Of a stretch of DNA of 64,000 bases, positions 7,670-17,755 are shown one piece after another (positions within the stretch are counted from its first letter, which is position 1; every line of letters starts with the position of its first letter). This DNA is from Opitutaceae bacterium (GTDB lineage Bacteria > Verrucomicrobiota > Verrucomicrobiia > Opitutales > Opitutaceae), in NCBI GenBank assembly GCA_027490995.1, contig JAIXWY010000009.1, forward strand, positions 41,750 through 105,749. Reading direction: 5' to 3'. The notes below the pieces were generated by a model. That model saw only the letters and a list, made by a program, of their open reading frames with translations. It was not told the origin of the DNA and searched no databases. A program made the translations under genes and the position numbers.

Positions 7670-8485
7670 TCAAATACAGCGCCCGCCATCTACCTCCAGG
7701 CAGGAGCCGGTTACGAAGGCCGATGCCGGATCAGCGAAGAACAGGGCGGCGTTGGCGACATCGGATGGCTGGCAGAGGCGACCGAGCGGGATGCTGGCGA
7801 GAAAGCGAGCCCGGTTCTCCGGTGTGTCCGCCGTGCCCATGAACGTGGTGAGGAGCGGTGTCTCGGCGATGGCTGGATTGATGCAGTTGGCGCGGATCTG
7901 GTCGGGAGCGAGTTCGACGGCGAGCGACTTGGTGAGCAGGACGACGGCGCCCTTGGTGCCATTGTACCAGGAGAGGCCGGGGCGTGGGCGGACGGCGGCG
8001 GTGGAACCAATGTTGATGAAGGAGCCGCCACCTTGGCGGCGGAAGACGGGTACGCAGTGGGTCGCCGAGAGGTAGATGCTCTTGACGTTCACTTGGTAGA
8101 GGCGGTCGAACTCGGCTTCGGACACGGAGAGCATCGGCTGGTTGGAGTGGCTGATGCCGGCGTTGTTGACCATGACGTCGATGCGCCCGAACCGGGTCAG
8201 CGTCTCGGCGACCAGCCGCGCGAAATCCGCAGAGACGGTGACGTCCATCGTGACGGCGAGGGCCTCACCGCCCGCGGAGCGGAGAGCGTGGGCGACGCGA
8301 TCAGCGGCTTCGGCGTTGCGATCGGCCACGACGACCCTGGCGCCTTCGCGGCAAAACGTGTGGGCGATGGTCTCGCCGAAACCCGAGCCGCCGCCGGTGA
8401 TGATGGCGACCAGCGAATGAAGACGGCCTGACGAAGGAGGGTTCGTGCGCGGCGATGACATCGGAGCGGAAGGGGTCTGGGGCAT
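7670..8485 (-). CDS. Short-chain dehydrogenase/reductase (SDR)
   Basis: A classical SDR oxidoreductase of about 271 residues. The Rossmann glycine motif is TGGGSGFG. VNNAG is the structural motif of the family. The catalytic Ser and Y-x3-K are in INIGSTAAV and SWYNGTKGA. The C-terminal GSCLEVDGGRCI matches the usual VDGG end. An acidic residue in VVVADRN after the second strand suggests NAD rather than NADP. I chose the ATG at 8485 (MPQTPSAP); 8461 (MSSPRTNPP) is also possible. The open frame continues upstream to 8725, but that part overlaps the neighbouring glycosyltransferase gene and is not protein-like. The substrate is unknown. It may supply the aldehyde oxidised by the product of the next gene downstream. 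Confidence 0.9.
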   Translation of the reverse strand: MPQTPSAPMSSPRTNPPSSGRLHSLVAIITGGGSGFGETIAHTFCREGARVVVADRNAEAADRVAHALRSAGGEALAVTMDVTVSADFARLVAETLTRFGRIDVMVNNAGISHSNQPMLSVSEAEFDRLYQVNVKSIYLSATHCVPVFRRQGGGSFINIGSTAAVRPRPGLSWYNGTKGAVVLLTKSLAVELAPDQIRANCINPAIAETPLLTTFMGTADTPENRARFLASIPLGRLCQPSDVANAALFFADPASAFVTGSCLEVDGGRCI

Positions 8486-8580
8486 TGCGTCATCCAACGC
8501 CCTCCCTCCCGAACCGTCCAAGGAAAATCCCGTGGTAAAATGGTGTGCCCGGAGGTGGTAGCCGGCGCGCCGAGGCGCGG

Positions 8581-9654
8581 TTAACGGCTCCTCCCGAACC
8601 AACTGCGGAGACATGCCAACGCGCGGCCAGAGAAGCGGCCTAGTCCGGCGCGGAGATTGAGGAAGTGCCCGCCGAGGCGAATCCACGTTCCGCCGAAGAT
8701 CGCGCGCAACGGCAGGCTGCGCCATGCGGAGCGACCCAGCCGTGCCGTTCGCAGTTCAAACCCGCCGCTTGGTCGCGCCGAGCGTAACTCCGCCTGTGCC
8801 GCCACCAGCAGCCACCAGTAGGCACCGTACAGCGCCGACCTGAGACGCTCCGGCATGATCCCATAGTCGAGCTGGCCCGACTCCCACAGCCACGTCCCGG
8901 CGAGCGGACGAAACCGGGCGAAGTGGAAGAAGACGAGCGGGCATCCGTCGACTTGGAGAGGCGCTGTCTTCGAGGGAGGAATGCGATACGTGGAGCCCGC
9001 CCAGTTCCACGGTGCGGCGTTCACGCCTGGGTCATTCAGGACGAGAAGACGCTGGCCCAGTTTCTCTGGCCAGGCATTGAGGTAACCCTGGTCCGCGTAG
9101 CGCTGCCCCTCCACGCGATCGTGGCACCACGCGAGGCACTCGGCGCGCCATTCGTCGAGCAGCTGTCGCGCGGTCTGATCGTTCGCGAAGCTGAGCACCC
9201 CCACGTTGAACGTGCCGTGCCGTTCGTAGTGTTTCAGCCACGCAGGAAAGCGGTGGGAGGTGATCATGACGCTCGCGTTGGCGGCTTCCATCGCCGCGAA
9301 CATCCCGGTGGGTCGGCTGAAGCAGGCCAGATCTGCGTCGAGGTAGGTGACTCGGCGGACGTAGCGTTGGGTCGAGAGGATCCACCGTGGCCAGCAAGGT
9401 GAGAGTGTGAACAGGTACTCGGGCCAGGACCGCTGGCTCCGCACGGCGAGCAGTTCCGGATCCGCCGCCTCCAGCTCCGCCAACGGCACGACGCGGAGGA
9501 ATGTGTCGCCGAGTGCCCGCAACGCATCTGCCGTCTCGTCATCCAGCGCGAGCACCCAGAGCGCCGCATCGGGATCGTGCCGGGCGACTGAACGCCACAG
9601 GGCCACGCCCTGCACGAGGAAGCCGCGGTCGAAGTACGTGCAGTAATGGTTCAT
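8581..9654 (-). CDS. GT8-like glycosyltransferase
   Basis: A 357-residue nucleotide-sugar-dependent transferase. It begins HYCTYFDRGFLVQGVALWRS, typical of the glycogenin/GT8-like fold. It carries the metal-binding D-x-D in RRVTYLDADLACF, then HGTFNVGVLSF and YADQGYLNAWP, which are acceptor-side motifs of this group. VFFHFARFRP near residue 230 contains the late conserved histidine. The last 100 residues are basic and may bind the membrane surface. It is the final gene of the minus-strand glycan operon; its start codon abuts the stop of the upstream FkbM gene (9655-9657) with no gap, implying coupled translation. Donor and acceptor sugars cannot be read from the sequence. Confidence 0.85.
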   Translation of the reverse strand: MNHYCTYFDRGFLVQGVALWRSVARHDPDAALWVLALDDETADALRALGDTFLRVVPLAELEAADPELLAVRSQRSWPEYLFTLSPCWPRWILSTQRYVRRVTYLDADLACFSRPTGMFAAMEAANASVMITSHRFPAWLKHYERHGTFNVGVLSFANDQTARQLLDEWRAECLAWCHDRVEGQRYADQGYLNAWPEKLGQRLLVLNDPGVNAAPWNWAGSTYRIPPSKTAPLQVDGCPLVFFHFARFRPLAGTWLWESGQLDYGIMPERLRSALYGAYWWLLVAAQAELRSARPSGGFELRTARLGRSAWRSLPLRAIFGGTWIRLGGHFLNLRAGLGRFSGRALACLRSWFGRSR

Positions 9655-10608
9655 TTAGCCGGAGCGCCGCCACCGCCGCCACAGCGAGCTCGGTAGATTA
9701 AGGAGCATCGCGGCACGCAAGCGGAAGGTGCTGGCCCGCGCAAGGCGGGGAAAGAGGGAGTTGCCGTAGTGTTGCCGACCATGCTCAGCCAATTCGAGGG
9801 CATGTCCGTGCTGTCCGATGAGGGTTGAACACAGCCATGCGACGAGAAGGGTACGTCGGGTCATCGCGGAGCCTGATGAGGCGGGCTCACGGACAAAGCA
9901 GAGATTGGCCCATGCGGGTGCGGTGGGACCTAGCTGGCGAGCCCAACGGGCGCCCCGGCGTCCCAGCGCCTTCTCTAGTCGCTCGGGCGAGCCTTTCACG
10001 GCCGTGCCAACGGTGAACTCGGTCAGCCAGAAAGGTTCTGATTCCATTGCTTGCAGCACCTCTCCCACCTTGTCCTCGCCCGAGTACGCATCGATCAGCC
10101 CCGGTTCGCATTCGAAGAGGGACATTTGTTCCCTCCAGGCCTTCGGGAGGCTGCGGTAGATTGCGAGGTCGAGTCCCTGCGTATCGCACTTCAGCCAGTC
10201 AATGTGGCCAATGCCCTGTTCTGCGAGTGCGTGGGTGAGGGTTTTCGCTGGCAGGTCCGCCGTGCGTTCCACGCTGAATAGGTGCGCGAATGCCCAGCGG
10301 CCGAGGACTTCGGGTCGGGGAGGCAGCATGCTGGAACACTGCGGCGATCGGGTTAGGTACAGGAGTTGGGTTCCGTTCGCAGCATGGGGAGCGACGAGAT
10401 GACGTCCGAGTACCCAGCGTCGAAAATGCCCGGAGCTGTGCTCCAGTGTAGCGGAGTCGCGTGCATCTGGCTCGAAGCCTACACCAATCGCCCAAGGAGC
10501 TAAGCGTTGCCAACGGGCGTGGATTCCACCGGCTGCGCCAACGTCGACCAAAACGAGAGGTTGGTCCCGAAATTCGGGTTCGCGCAGGACTTCGTTGATC
10601 AGGCTCAT
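9655..10608 (-). CDS. FkbM-family methyltransferase
   Basis: A SAM-dependent O-methyltransferase of the FkbM type (317 residues), probably acting on a sugar of the surface polysaccharide made by this operon. Motif I is VLVDVGAAGGIHARW, followed by GVGFEPDA for the adenosine-binding acidic residue. The FkbM signature region is DWLKCDTQGLDLAIYRSL, then LFECEPG. A C-terminal extension of about 80 residues beyond the methyltransferase fold is basic and Arg-rich and matches nothing I know. Its start overlaps the stop of the upstream fusion gene by 4 nt (10605-10608, ATGA type), so the two are translationally coupled. Confidence 0.85.
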   Translation of the reverse strand: MSLINEVLREPEFRDQPLVLVDVGAAGGIHARWQRLAPWAIGVGFEPDARDSATLEHSSGHFRRWVLGRHLVAPHAANGTQLLYLTRSPQCSSMLPPRPEVLGRWAFAHLFSVERTADLPAKTLTHALAEQGIGHIDWLKCDTQGLDLAIYRSLPKAWREQMSLFECEPGLIDAYSGEDKVGEVLQAMESEPFWLTEFTVGTAVKGSPERLEKALGRRGARWARQLGPTAPAWANLCFVREPASSGSAMTRRTLLVAWLCSTLIGQHGHALELAEHGRQHYGNSLFPRLARASTFRLRAAMLLNLPSSLWRRWRRSG

Positions 10609-12293
10609 GTGGTATCTCTCCTCCTCCAGTACAAGGATCGAAAGCGAGCGCCGCGAGGAGGTGGCGCGGATTCATCCGCATCGTGAATCAGATTATAGGA
10701 CTCGGAGAGCAGCGTTAGGATCGGTTCCGGGTCGAGAAACCAGCATGGGTAGCTTGCGCGATAGATCGACGGTGGAACCTGTTGTAACGTGAGCCGGGCT
10801 CGTCCCGTGGTGGAGAATAGGGTGCAGTCGATCAGCACCAGACGGGGCCGTAGCGCAACCAACTCCGCGAGCGCGCGCAGAGGATCCGGCAGGTAACTGA
10901 GAGAGCTACTGAGGAGGACGGCGTCGGGCGGACGGCCCGCGTCGGAGAGGGCGGCAGCGAAGGTCTCGTGGAAACGTAAGACGTCGGTTTGAAAAGATCG
11001 CTTCCCTACTGCGACGAAAGAGGGTTGTTCGATGACGGACCAACGGACAGATCCGATTTCCCGCAAGACCTCACGGTGCGGATGGTAGGTGCTGCCAAGC
11101 GAGCCTCCGACATCGATGAGATGAAGCTGGCCGTCGGCCTCCGCAGCGACACGACGGATTAGCGGTAACGCGGACCAAGGTTCCGGAGCGTAGGCGAACG
11201 TGACGCCATCTCGTTCAAACCCAGCCTGCCGTTCCACGACGCGGCGCGTGGCGCGTGTGACGCGCTGAAGGATCTCGGGCGCATCGTAGCCTGTTGCGAC
11301 GGCCTTGGCCGCGGCCCAAGAGGAGAAATCGCCCTCCCAACGGACTCGACGAAAGCGCTGCTGGTAGGCGTCGAAGAGGGCGCGAGGCACTAACCCGCGC
11401 ACGAGCCGCTTGAGTCTAGGGAGAAAGGGTCGCTCGTGCCGCGTCGCGTTTGTCCACAGACTTCGGCAACCTGGATGCTCCGCCGGACGTTCGGGGATCA
11501 CGGTGCGCGGTGGATTGGGAAGGAGTGGAGGGTTGCGCCAGCGCAGCGCGGCAGCGGCGTTTGAAGCATGGGCATCGAAGCCAATGTGCTCCACGAGACT
11601 GTGCGGTGGGCGAAGGCACAGGCCGCCATGTTCAAGATGGTGGTAGAGCCACCGAACTGCCCAGAGGTTACGGCGCGCCTCGTCGCGGGCCATGGCGGGG
11701 AGATCCGCCCCGTAGGCATCTGGGGCGACCCCACGGAGCCGTGCACGATGCTGTTTTTCGCGTGCGGTACCGGATTCCATACCCTCCCAGGAGCTAGACC
11801 ATGCTCCCCACACCCAGCACTCGGCGCGGGCATCGAGGTACGGATTTCCTTCGAGGTGGGGTGGAGTGATCCGGGGATGTGTCCACGCCGATACGCTCAT
11901 GATCTGAGGACTGTCGGCGTGCACCTTGAGGGCCGTGCAAAGCCAGTCGTAAGTGCCAGAGATTGCGACGAGATCATCTTCCCAGACGATGAAGGCGGCA
12001 TGGTGGGTCGCGATTTCTCCGACACCGGAGCGGACGTTAAGTCCGAGCCCGAGGTTTTGTGCACGCTCGACCAAGGTCAGATCCGCCCAATCTACCTCGC
12101 GCAGCAAACGTCGTACCTCCTCCACTCGCTCAGCCTCGGCCTGAGTACGCGCACCGTCTGAGTAAGCGACGATGCGGGGGACTTTGTTTTCCCGGAGTGA
12201 CGCGAGGACGTGCCGCAGGTGTTGTGGGCGAGCGTGGGCGAAGAGGACGACCGGAATGACCGGATCCGTACGAGTAGACTCAGCGGCGCGCAT
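10605..12293 (-). CDS. Fusion of a glycosyltransferase and a TIGR04325-type methyltransferase
   Basis: A 562-residue bifunctional protein. Residues 10-270 form a GT-A glycosyltransferase: IPVVLFAHARPQHLRHVLASL opening, the NLGLGLNVRSGV segment and the FIVWEDDLV metal-binding motif. Residues 310-560 match the LIC12133/TIGR04325 methyltransferase family: WEGDFSSWAAAKAVATGYD opening, motif I in LHLIDVGGSLGS and LLSSSLSYLPDP later on. The two halves are joined by a short basic linker (LKRLVRGLVPRALFDAYQQRF). It sits between two FkbM methyltransferase genes and overlaps both (14 nt upstream, 4 nt downstream). A plausible role is adding a sugar and then methylating it during surface glycan assembly. 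The domain calls are fairly firm; the order of reactions is inference. Confidence 0.82.
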   Translation of the reverse strand: MRAAESTRTDPVIPVVLFAHARPQHLRHVLASLRENKVPRIVAYSDGARTQAEAERVEEVRRLLREVDWADLTLVERAQNLGLGLNVRSGVGEIATHHAAFIVWEDDLVAISGTYDWLCTALKVHADSPQIMSVSAWTHPRITPPHLEGNPYLDARAECWVWGAWSSSWEGMESGTAREKQHRARLRGVAPDAYGADLPAMARDEARRNLWAVRWLYHHLEHGGLCLRPPHSLVEHIGFDAHASNAAAALRWRNPPLLPNPPRTVIPERPAEHPGCRSLWTNATRHERPFLPRLKRLVRGLVPRALFDAYQQRFRRVRWEGDFSSWAAAKAVATGYDAPEILQRVTRATRRVVERQAGFERDGVTFAYAPEPWSALPLIRRVAAEADGQLHLIDVGGSLGSTYHPHREVLREIGSVRWSVIEQPSFVAVGKRSFQTDVLRFHETFAAALSDAGRPPDAVLLSSSLSYLPDPLRALAELVALRPRLVLIDCTLFSTTGRARLTLQQVPPSIYRASYPCWFLDPEPILTLLSESYNLIHDADESAPPPRGARFRSLYWRRRDTT

Positions 12294-12996
12294 AGAGCAG
12301 GTCGCGGTGCGTGCCTAGATCGGTGAGCGTCTCCTCCAGCTGATGCGTTCGGTCCAGCAAGCGATGGATCTCGTTCGGGTCTCTGGCCTCGACGCAAATC
12401 CAGCGTGGCGAATGACGGCGGAGATCCAATCCGCGCAACGCCTGCGGCTCGGCGCCTTCGACATCGAGGCTAAGAAGATCGATCTCCCGGTCGATGCGCT
12501 GCTCGTCGAGGAGCGACGAGAGCGTTCGCGCCGGGACTTGGAGGGTGCGAGAACTCCGAAGTCTCTGCACGGCAAGGCCGGTCTCAATGTGGCGTCGCGT
12601 GACCTCTGCATCGCCTAGCGCACCTGCGACGGTGGACATGAGACCGGCACAGTGTAAGGTTACGGATGTTGCGGTCAGTTCGTCGGCGACGAGCGCGGCT
12701 TCCAAGACCGGAGACATCCGATTTAGGCGACACTCGGCCGCGAGCTCAGGAATCGGCTCGACTAAAATCCCGGTCCAGCCGCGGAAGCGCTCGAGGTAGT
12801 ACGTGTTACTTTGGGAAAACCCGTCGTTGGCTCCGGCTTCGACGAAGAAACCGTGATCTAAATTGATGTGCCGCTCCAGACGTTGGTCGAGCTGGTGTAG
12901 TGCAGGGCGCGAATAGCGTGCAGATCCAACGGCCTCAAACGCAGCTCGGCGGAGGCGTTTGATGCGGCTGCGGAGGCGAAGTATGACGCTGCTCAT
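12280..12996 (-). CDS. FkbM-family methyltransferase
   Basis: A 238-residue SAM-dependent methyltransferase of the FkbM group. Motif I is GFFVEAGANDGFSQSNTYYLE. ILVEPIPELAAEC holds the acidic cofactor residue. The FkbM-specific IDLLSLDVEGAEPQALRGLD is present, and the C-terminus closes with WICVEARDP. It is the second gene of the glycan operon. Its ATG overlaps the stop of the flippase gene by 4 nt (12993-12996) and its 3' end overlaps the fusion gene by 14 nt. It is distinct in sequence from the FkbM protein encoded at 9655-10608, so the two probably methylate different positions or sugars. Confidence 0.88.
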   Translation of the reverse strand: MSSVILRLRSRIKRLRRAAFEAVGSARYSRPALHQLDQRLERHINLDHGFFVEAGANDGFSQSNTYYLERFRGWTGILVEPIPELAAECRLNRMSPVLEAALVADELTATSVTLHCAGLMSTVAGALGDAEVTRRHIETGLAVQRLRSSRTLQVPARTLSSLLDEQRIDREIDLLSLDVEGAEPQALRGLDLRRHSPRWICVEARDPNEIHRLLDRTHQLEETLTDLGTHRDLLYARR

Positions 12997-14318
12997 AGCG
13001 AACGAACGACCTCACGAATTCGAAACGGTACCGCTAGCGCGAGGCTCTGTTGCGAGGCGGTGGCGCGGATGGGCCGATAGGCGTAGCCGCTCAACCAAGC
13101 TCCGACCGCAAAGGAGACCAGTGTAGAGAGGGCCGCGCCGACGCCGCCCCATCGCGGGATAGTGACGAAGTTCAGGCCAATGTTTAGCCCGGCCCCGGTC
13201 AGAGTCGCGAAGAGGTAAAAGAGACCATGACCTTGCTGAACAAGCCACTGGCCGCGAGCGGCGCCCAAAAAGACGAATACGAGCGACCAGACGTGCACGA
13301 CCATGACGGGTGCCGAAGGCCCGAAGTCGGGCCCGTAGGCGAGAGTGATCAACCAGGGAGCGGCCAGCGAAAGCGGCAGCGCGATCGCATACGCGGTGCT
13401 GGCCTGGAGGTCGTACGAACGCTGCCACTCGCGGCGGCTTTCGTCTGCGCTGGATCCTCGCGCTTCGATCAAGCGCGGCAGCAGGCTCGAGGCGATGGCG
13501 GCGGGGAGAAAAAACCAGATCTCGGTGAAACGCGTGGCGGCGGTGTACCAACCGACTTCCGCTGGACCAAGCAGGAGACGGAGCATGAGCTCGTCGATTT
13601 TCATGTAAACAACCACGGCCACGCCCGAGAGCGCTAGAGGCCAACACTCTCGTGCAAGCTGAAGAACCGTTGCGCGACGCGCGTGCCGCCACGGCGCGCG
13701 GAGCCCTTCGCGGCGCGCGAGCAAGTGGACGAGCCACGCCGCCGCCAAGCCCTCGATAACGGTAGCGGCGGCGAATGCGGAGAGAGGTGCGTCGACCGCA
13801 ACAAACGTCACGCGCAGGACCGCGCCGAATGCCGCGGCCATCAACTGTGCGGCGGCGGCGGTTCGGCCGTGTAGGCGCGCTCTCAGCCAGATATCCGGCA
13901 GCATCAGTGAGGGCAGTAAGACCAAGGGACTCAGTACCCACAAAAGGAGCGCCTCGGTGCCATGACGCGGCGCCGTCGCCCACGCGATTGACAGGACCAA
14001 GCCCCACGCCGCGACTCCGACGATTGATCGCAGAACCGCGGCGCTGGCGATCCGCTCACTCGCCCGCTCCGGATCCAGTAACACATCGCGCGAGAGGACG
14101 CCATCGAGACCGAACTGCACCCAACCTGACAGAAGTGTGATCAGCGCGAGCGCTACGCTTAGCGTGCCCAACGAGGCGGGGCCGAGGTGTCGAGCCACCA
14201 GCAGCCCGACCGCGAATACTAGAACTGTGCGCCCAGCTCGCTCGATTAAGAGCCAGCCTAAGTGCCTTGCAGATTGGGGAATAACGTATTTCGCGGGGGA
14301 AGAATCCACCCGACCCAT
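12993..14318 (-). CDS. Wzx-like polysaccharide flippase
   Basis: A MATE-fold/PST-type membrane protein of 441 residues with about twelve hydrophobic spans. It starts with a soluble tail and then LIERAGRTVLVFAVGLLVARHLGP, the conserved first helix region of O-antigen flippases. Family members move lipid-linked oligosaccharide units from the cytoplasmic to the periplasmic face of the inner membrane. MKIDELMLRLLLGPAEVGWY is the well-conserved mid-protein segment. It is the first gene of the minus-strand operon that continues with two FkbM methyltransferases, the fusion enzyme and the GT8 enzyme, which implies that a methylated repeat unit is flipped. The region before it (14319-14465) separates it from the malic enzyme gene and should hold the promoter, but no convincing boxes were found. 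Confidence 0.87.
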   Translation of the reverse strand: MGRVDSSPAKYVIPQSARHLGWLLIERAGRTVLVFAVGLLVARHLGPASLGTLSVALALITLLSGWVQFGLDGVLSRDVLLDPERASERIASAAVLRSIVGVAAWGLVLSIAWATAPRHGTEALLLWVLSPLVLLPSLMLPDIWLRARLHGRTAAAAQLMAAAFGAVLRVTFVAVDAPLSAFAAATVIEGLAAAWLVHLLARREGLRAPWRHARRATVLQLARECWPLALSGVAVVVYMKIDELMLRLLLGPAEVGWYTAATRFTEIWFFLPAAIASSLLPRLIEARGSSADESRREWQRSYDLQASTAYAIALPLSLAAPWLITLAYGPDFGPSAPVMVVHVWSLVFVFLGAARGQWLVQQGHGLFYLFATLTGAGLNIGLNFVTIPRWGGVGAALSTLVSFAVGAWLSGYAYRPIRATASQQSLALAVPFRIREVVRSL

Positions 14319-14465
14319 ACGACGACCATGATTTGGCCGACTTTATGGGTCAAGGCGCTCAGAGTAAGCTCATCCGGATACGCTGCAGCCGGATTTCTCC
14401 CAGAGAGCGTCACAGTGCTTTAAAAAGGTACTGAAGCGATGCTGACTCCGGATGTCGGCCGCGGG

Positions 14466-16133
14466 TCAGACGTACGGCACGTACTGGGGTTCGAACATAC
14501 TCTCCTGCACCGCGGTGCGGAGATCGGTCGGGGGCATGCTGCGCGACAGACCCTTATCGTAGGCCTCGGCGGCGACGGCGATGGCGATCTCCCGCGAAAC
14601 CTCGCGGATCTGGGACAGCGCAGGATACACGCGGCCCTGGCTGAGGTCCGCGGGCGTGACCAAATGCGCGAGGGTGCGGGCAGCGATGAGAAACATGGCG
14701 TCGCTGACTTCGCGGGCATCGCTGATGAGCGCGCCGAGGCCGATGCCGGGGAAGATGTAGACGTTGTTTCCCTGTCCCGGGGTAATGGTCTGGCCGTGGC
14801 AGGTAACCGGCGCGAAGGGGCTGCCGCTGGCGAAGATCGCTCGGCCTTCGCTCCATCCGTAGGCCTGCTCGGCGGTACACTCCGCCTTTGAGGTGGGATT
14901 CGAGAGCGCGAAGATGATCGGGCGCCGATTCAGAGCGGACATGCGGGCAAGGATCGGCTGGGTGAATGCCTGCGCTGTCCCCGACACCCCAATGAGCGCC
15001 GTCGGCTGGAACGCTTCGAGGGCTTCGTCGAGGCGTGGCACCGCGGGGAGGTCATGGGCATACGGCACCTTGTGAGGCGCGAGCCCGGCCAAGCGCGAGC
15101 GGACGACGAGGCCATGGGAGTCGATGAACCAGCAGCGCGCGCGGGCTTCGTGCTCGGGCACTCCTTCATCGCGAAGCGCCGCGACAAAGAGGTCGGCGAT
15201 CCCGGTTCCGGCCTCGCCCGCACCAAGGAAGAGGAGACGCTGGTCGCGCAGCGCTCCACCGGTGATCCGGAGGGCTCCGATCAGTCCCGCGAGTGCGACC
15301 GCCGCCGTGCCTTGGATGTCGTCGTTGAAGCTGCAGATCCGCTGGCGGTGACGCTGCAGGAGGTGGAAGGCGTGCGTGTTGCCGAAGTCCTCCCATTGCA
15401 GCAGGGCACGGGGGAATACGTGCCTCACGGCGTCCACGAATTCATCCACAAAAGCGTCGTACTCCGCTCCCGTGCAGCGCGGCTGGCGCAGGCCAATGTA
15501 GAAAGGATCCTCGCGCAGGGTCGCGTTGTTCGTGCCAACATCGAGCATCACCGGCAGGGTGTAGGCGGGGTGCACACCCGCGCACGCGGTGTAGAGGGAC
15601 AGCTTGCCGATCGGGATACCCATCCCGAGTGCACCCAAGTCGCCCAGGCCAAGGATTCGTTCGCCGTCGGTCACGACGATCATGCGGATGTCGTTGAATG
15701 GCCAGTGAGCGAGGACCTCGGCGACGCGGCCCCGGTCATGGATCGAGACGTACAGACCGCGCGGGCGCCGGAAGATGACGCCGAACTGCAGGCACGCTTG
15801 GCCCACCGTGGGCGTATAGATCAGCGGGACCATCTCCTCGAGGTGGTCCGTGATGACTTTGTAGAACAGCGTCTCGTTTCGGTTCTGAAGATTGGTCAGG
15901 AAGACGTACCGATCGAGCGGCTCCTTGATCTTGCGGAGGTTCTCGAGGACTCGAGCGGCCTGTTCGGCGAGGGTGAAGACGCGGGCGGGTAGCAGGCCCC
16001 GCAGGCCGAGGGCGTCGCGCTCGATCTCGGTGAAAGCCGTGCCCTTGTTGAGCAACGGATCATTGAGCAAGGCCTGACCCCGCGGGAGAGCGGGGCCGGG
16101 ATGCGGCGACAGGCCGCTCGACCAGGAGTGCAT
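14466..16133 (-). CDS. maeA: NAD-dependent malic enzyme
   Basis: Oxidative decarboxylation of malate to pyruvate with reduction of NAD(P), in the cytoplasm. The 555-residue length and motif set match the large SfcA/MaeA-type enzymes. LNDPLLNKGTAFTEIERDALGLRGLLP is the N-terminal signature. EMVPLIYTPTVGQACLQFG contains the active-site tyrosine. FNDDIQGTAAVALAGL carries the metal-binding acidic residues. LFLGAGEAGTGIA is the dinucleotide-binding loop, and FALSNPTSKAECTAEQAY is conserved near the C-terminus. The NAD preference is inferred from family similarity. Its ATG at 16133 is 78 nt downstream of the gltD stop, so it may be read from the gltBD transcript, linking carbon and nitrogen flux. 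Confidence 0.93.
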   Translation of the reverse strand: MHSWSSGLSPHPGPALPRGQALLNDPLLNKGTAFTEIERDALGLRGLLPARVFTLAEQAARVLENLRKIKEPLDRYVFLTNLQNRNETLFYKVITDHLEEMVPLIYTPTVGQACLQFGVIFRRPRGLYVSIHDRGRVAEVLAHWPFNDIRMIVVTDGERILGLGDLGALGMGIPIGKLSLYTACAGVHPAYTLPVMLDVGTNNATLREDPFYIGLRQPRCTGAEYDAFVDEFVDAVRHVFPRALLQWEDFGNTHAFHLLQRHRQRICSFNDDIQGTAAVALAGLIGALRITGGALRDQRLLFLGAGEAGTGIADLFVAALRDEGVPEHEARARCWFIDSHGLVVRSRLAGLAPHKVPYAHDLPAVPRLDEALEAFQPTALIGVSGTAQAFTQPILARMSALNRRPIIFALSNPTSKAECTAEQAYGWSEGRAIFASGSPFAPVTCHGQTITPGQGNNVYIFPGIGLGALISDAREVSDAMFLIAARTLAHLVTPADLSQGRVYPALSQIREVSREIAIAVAAEAYDKGLSRSMPPTDLRTAVQESMFEPQYVPYV

Positions 16134-16211
16134 GCTCCCAGTCTGCCGCAGGCCGCGGTCGCCGACTCCGCGGATTTTGGCGGAGGTCGGCGTTTTCTTG
16201 CGGGGACCGCC

Positions 16212-17696
<1,485 letters not shown>

Positions 17697-17755
17697 GGCA
17701 GAAGAGGGTCGGAGGGATTTGGGTGTGGTGGCGGTGCGTGCGGTGCCGTCGCGGT

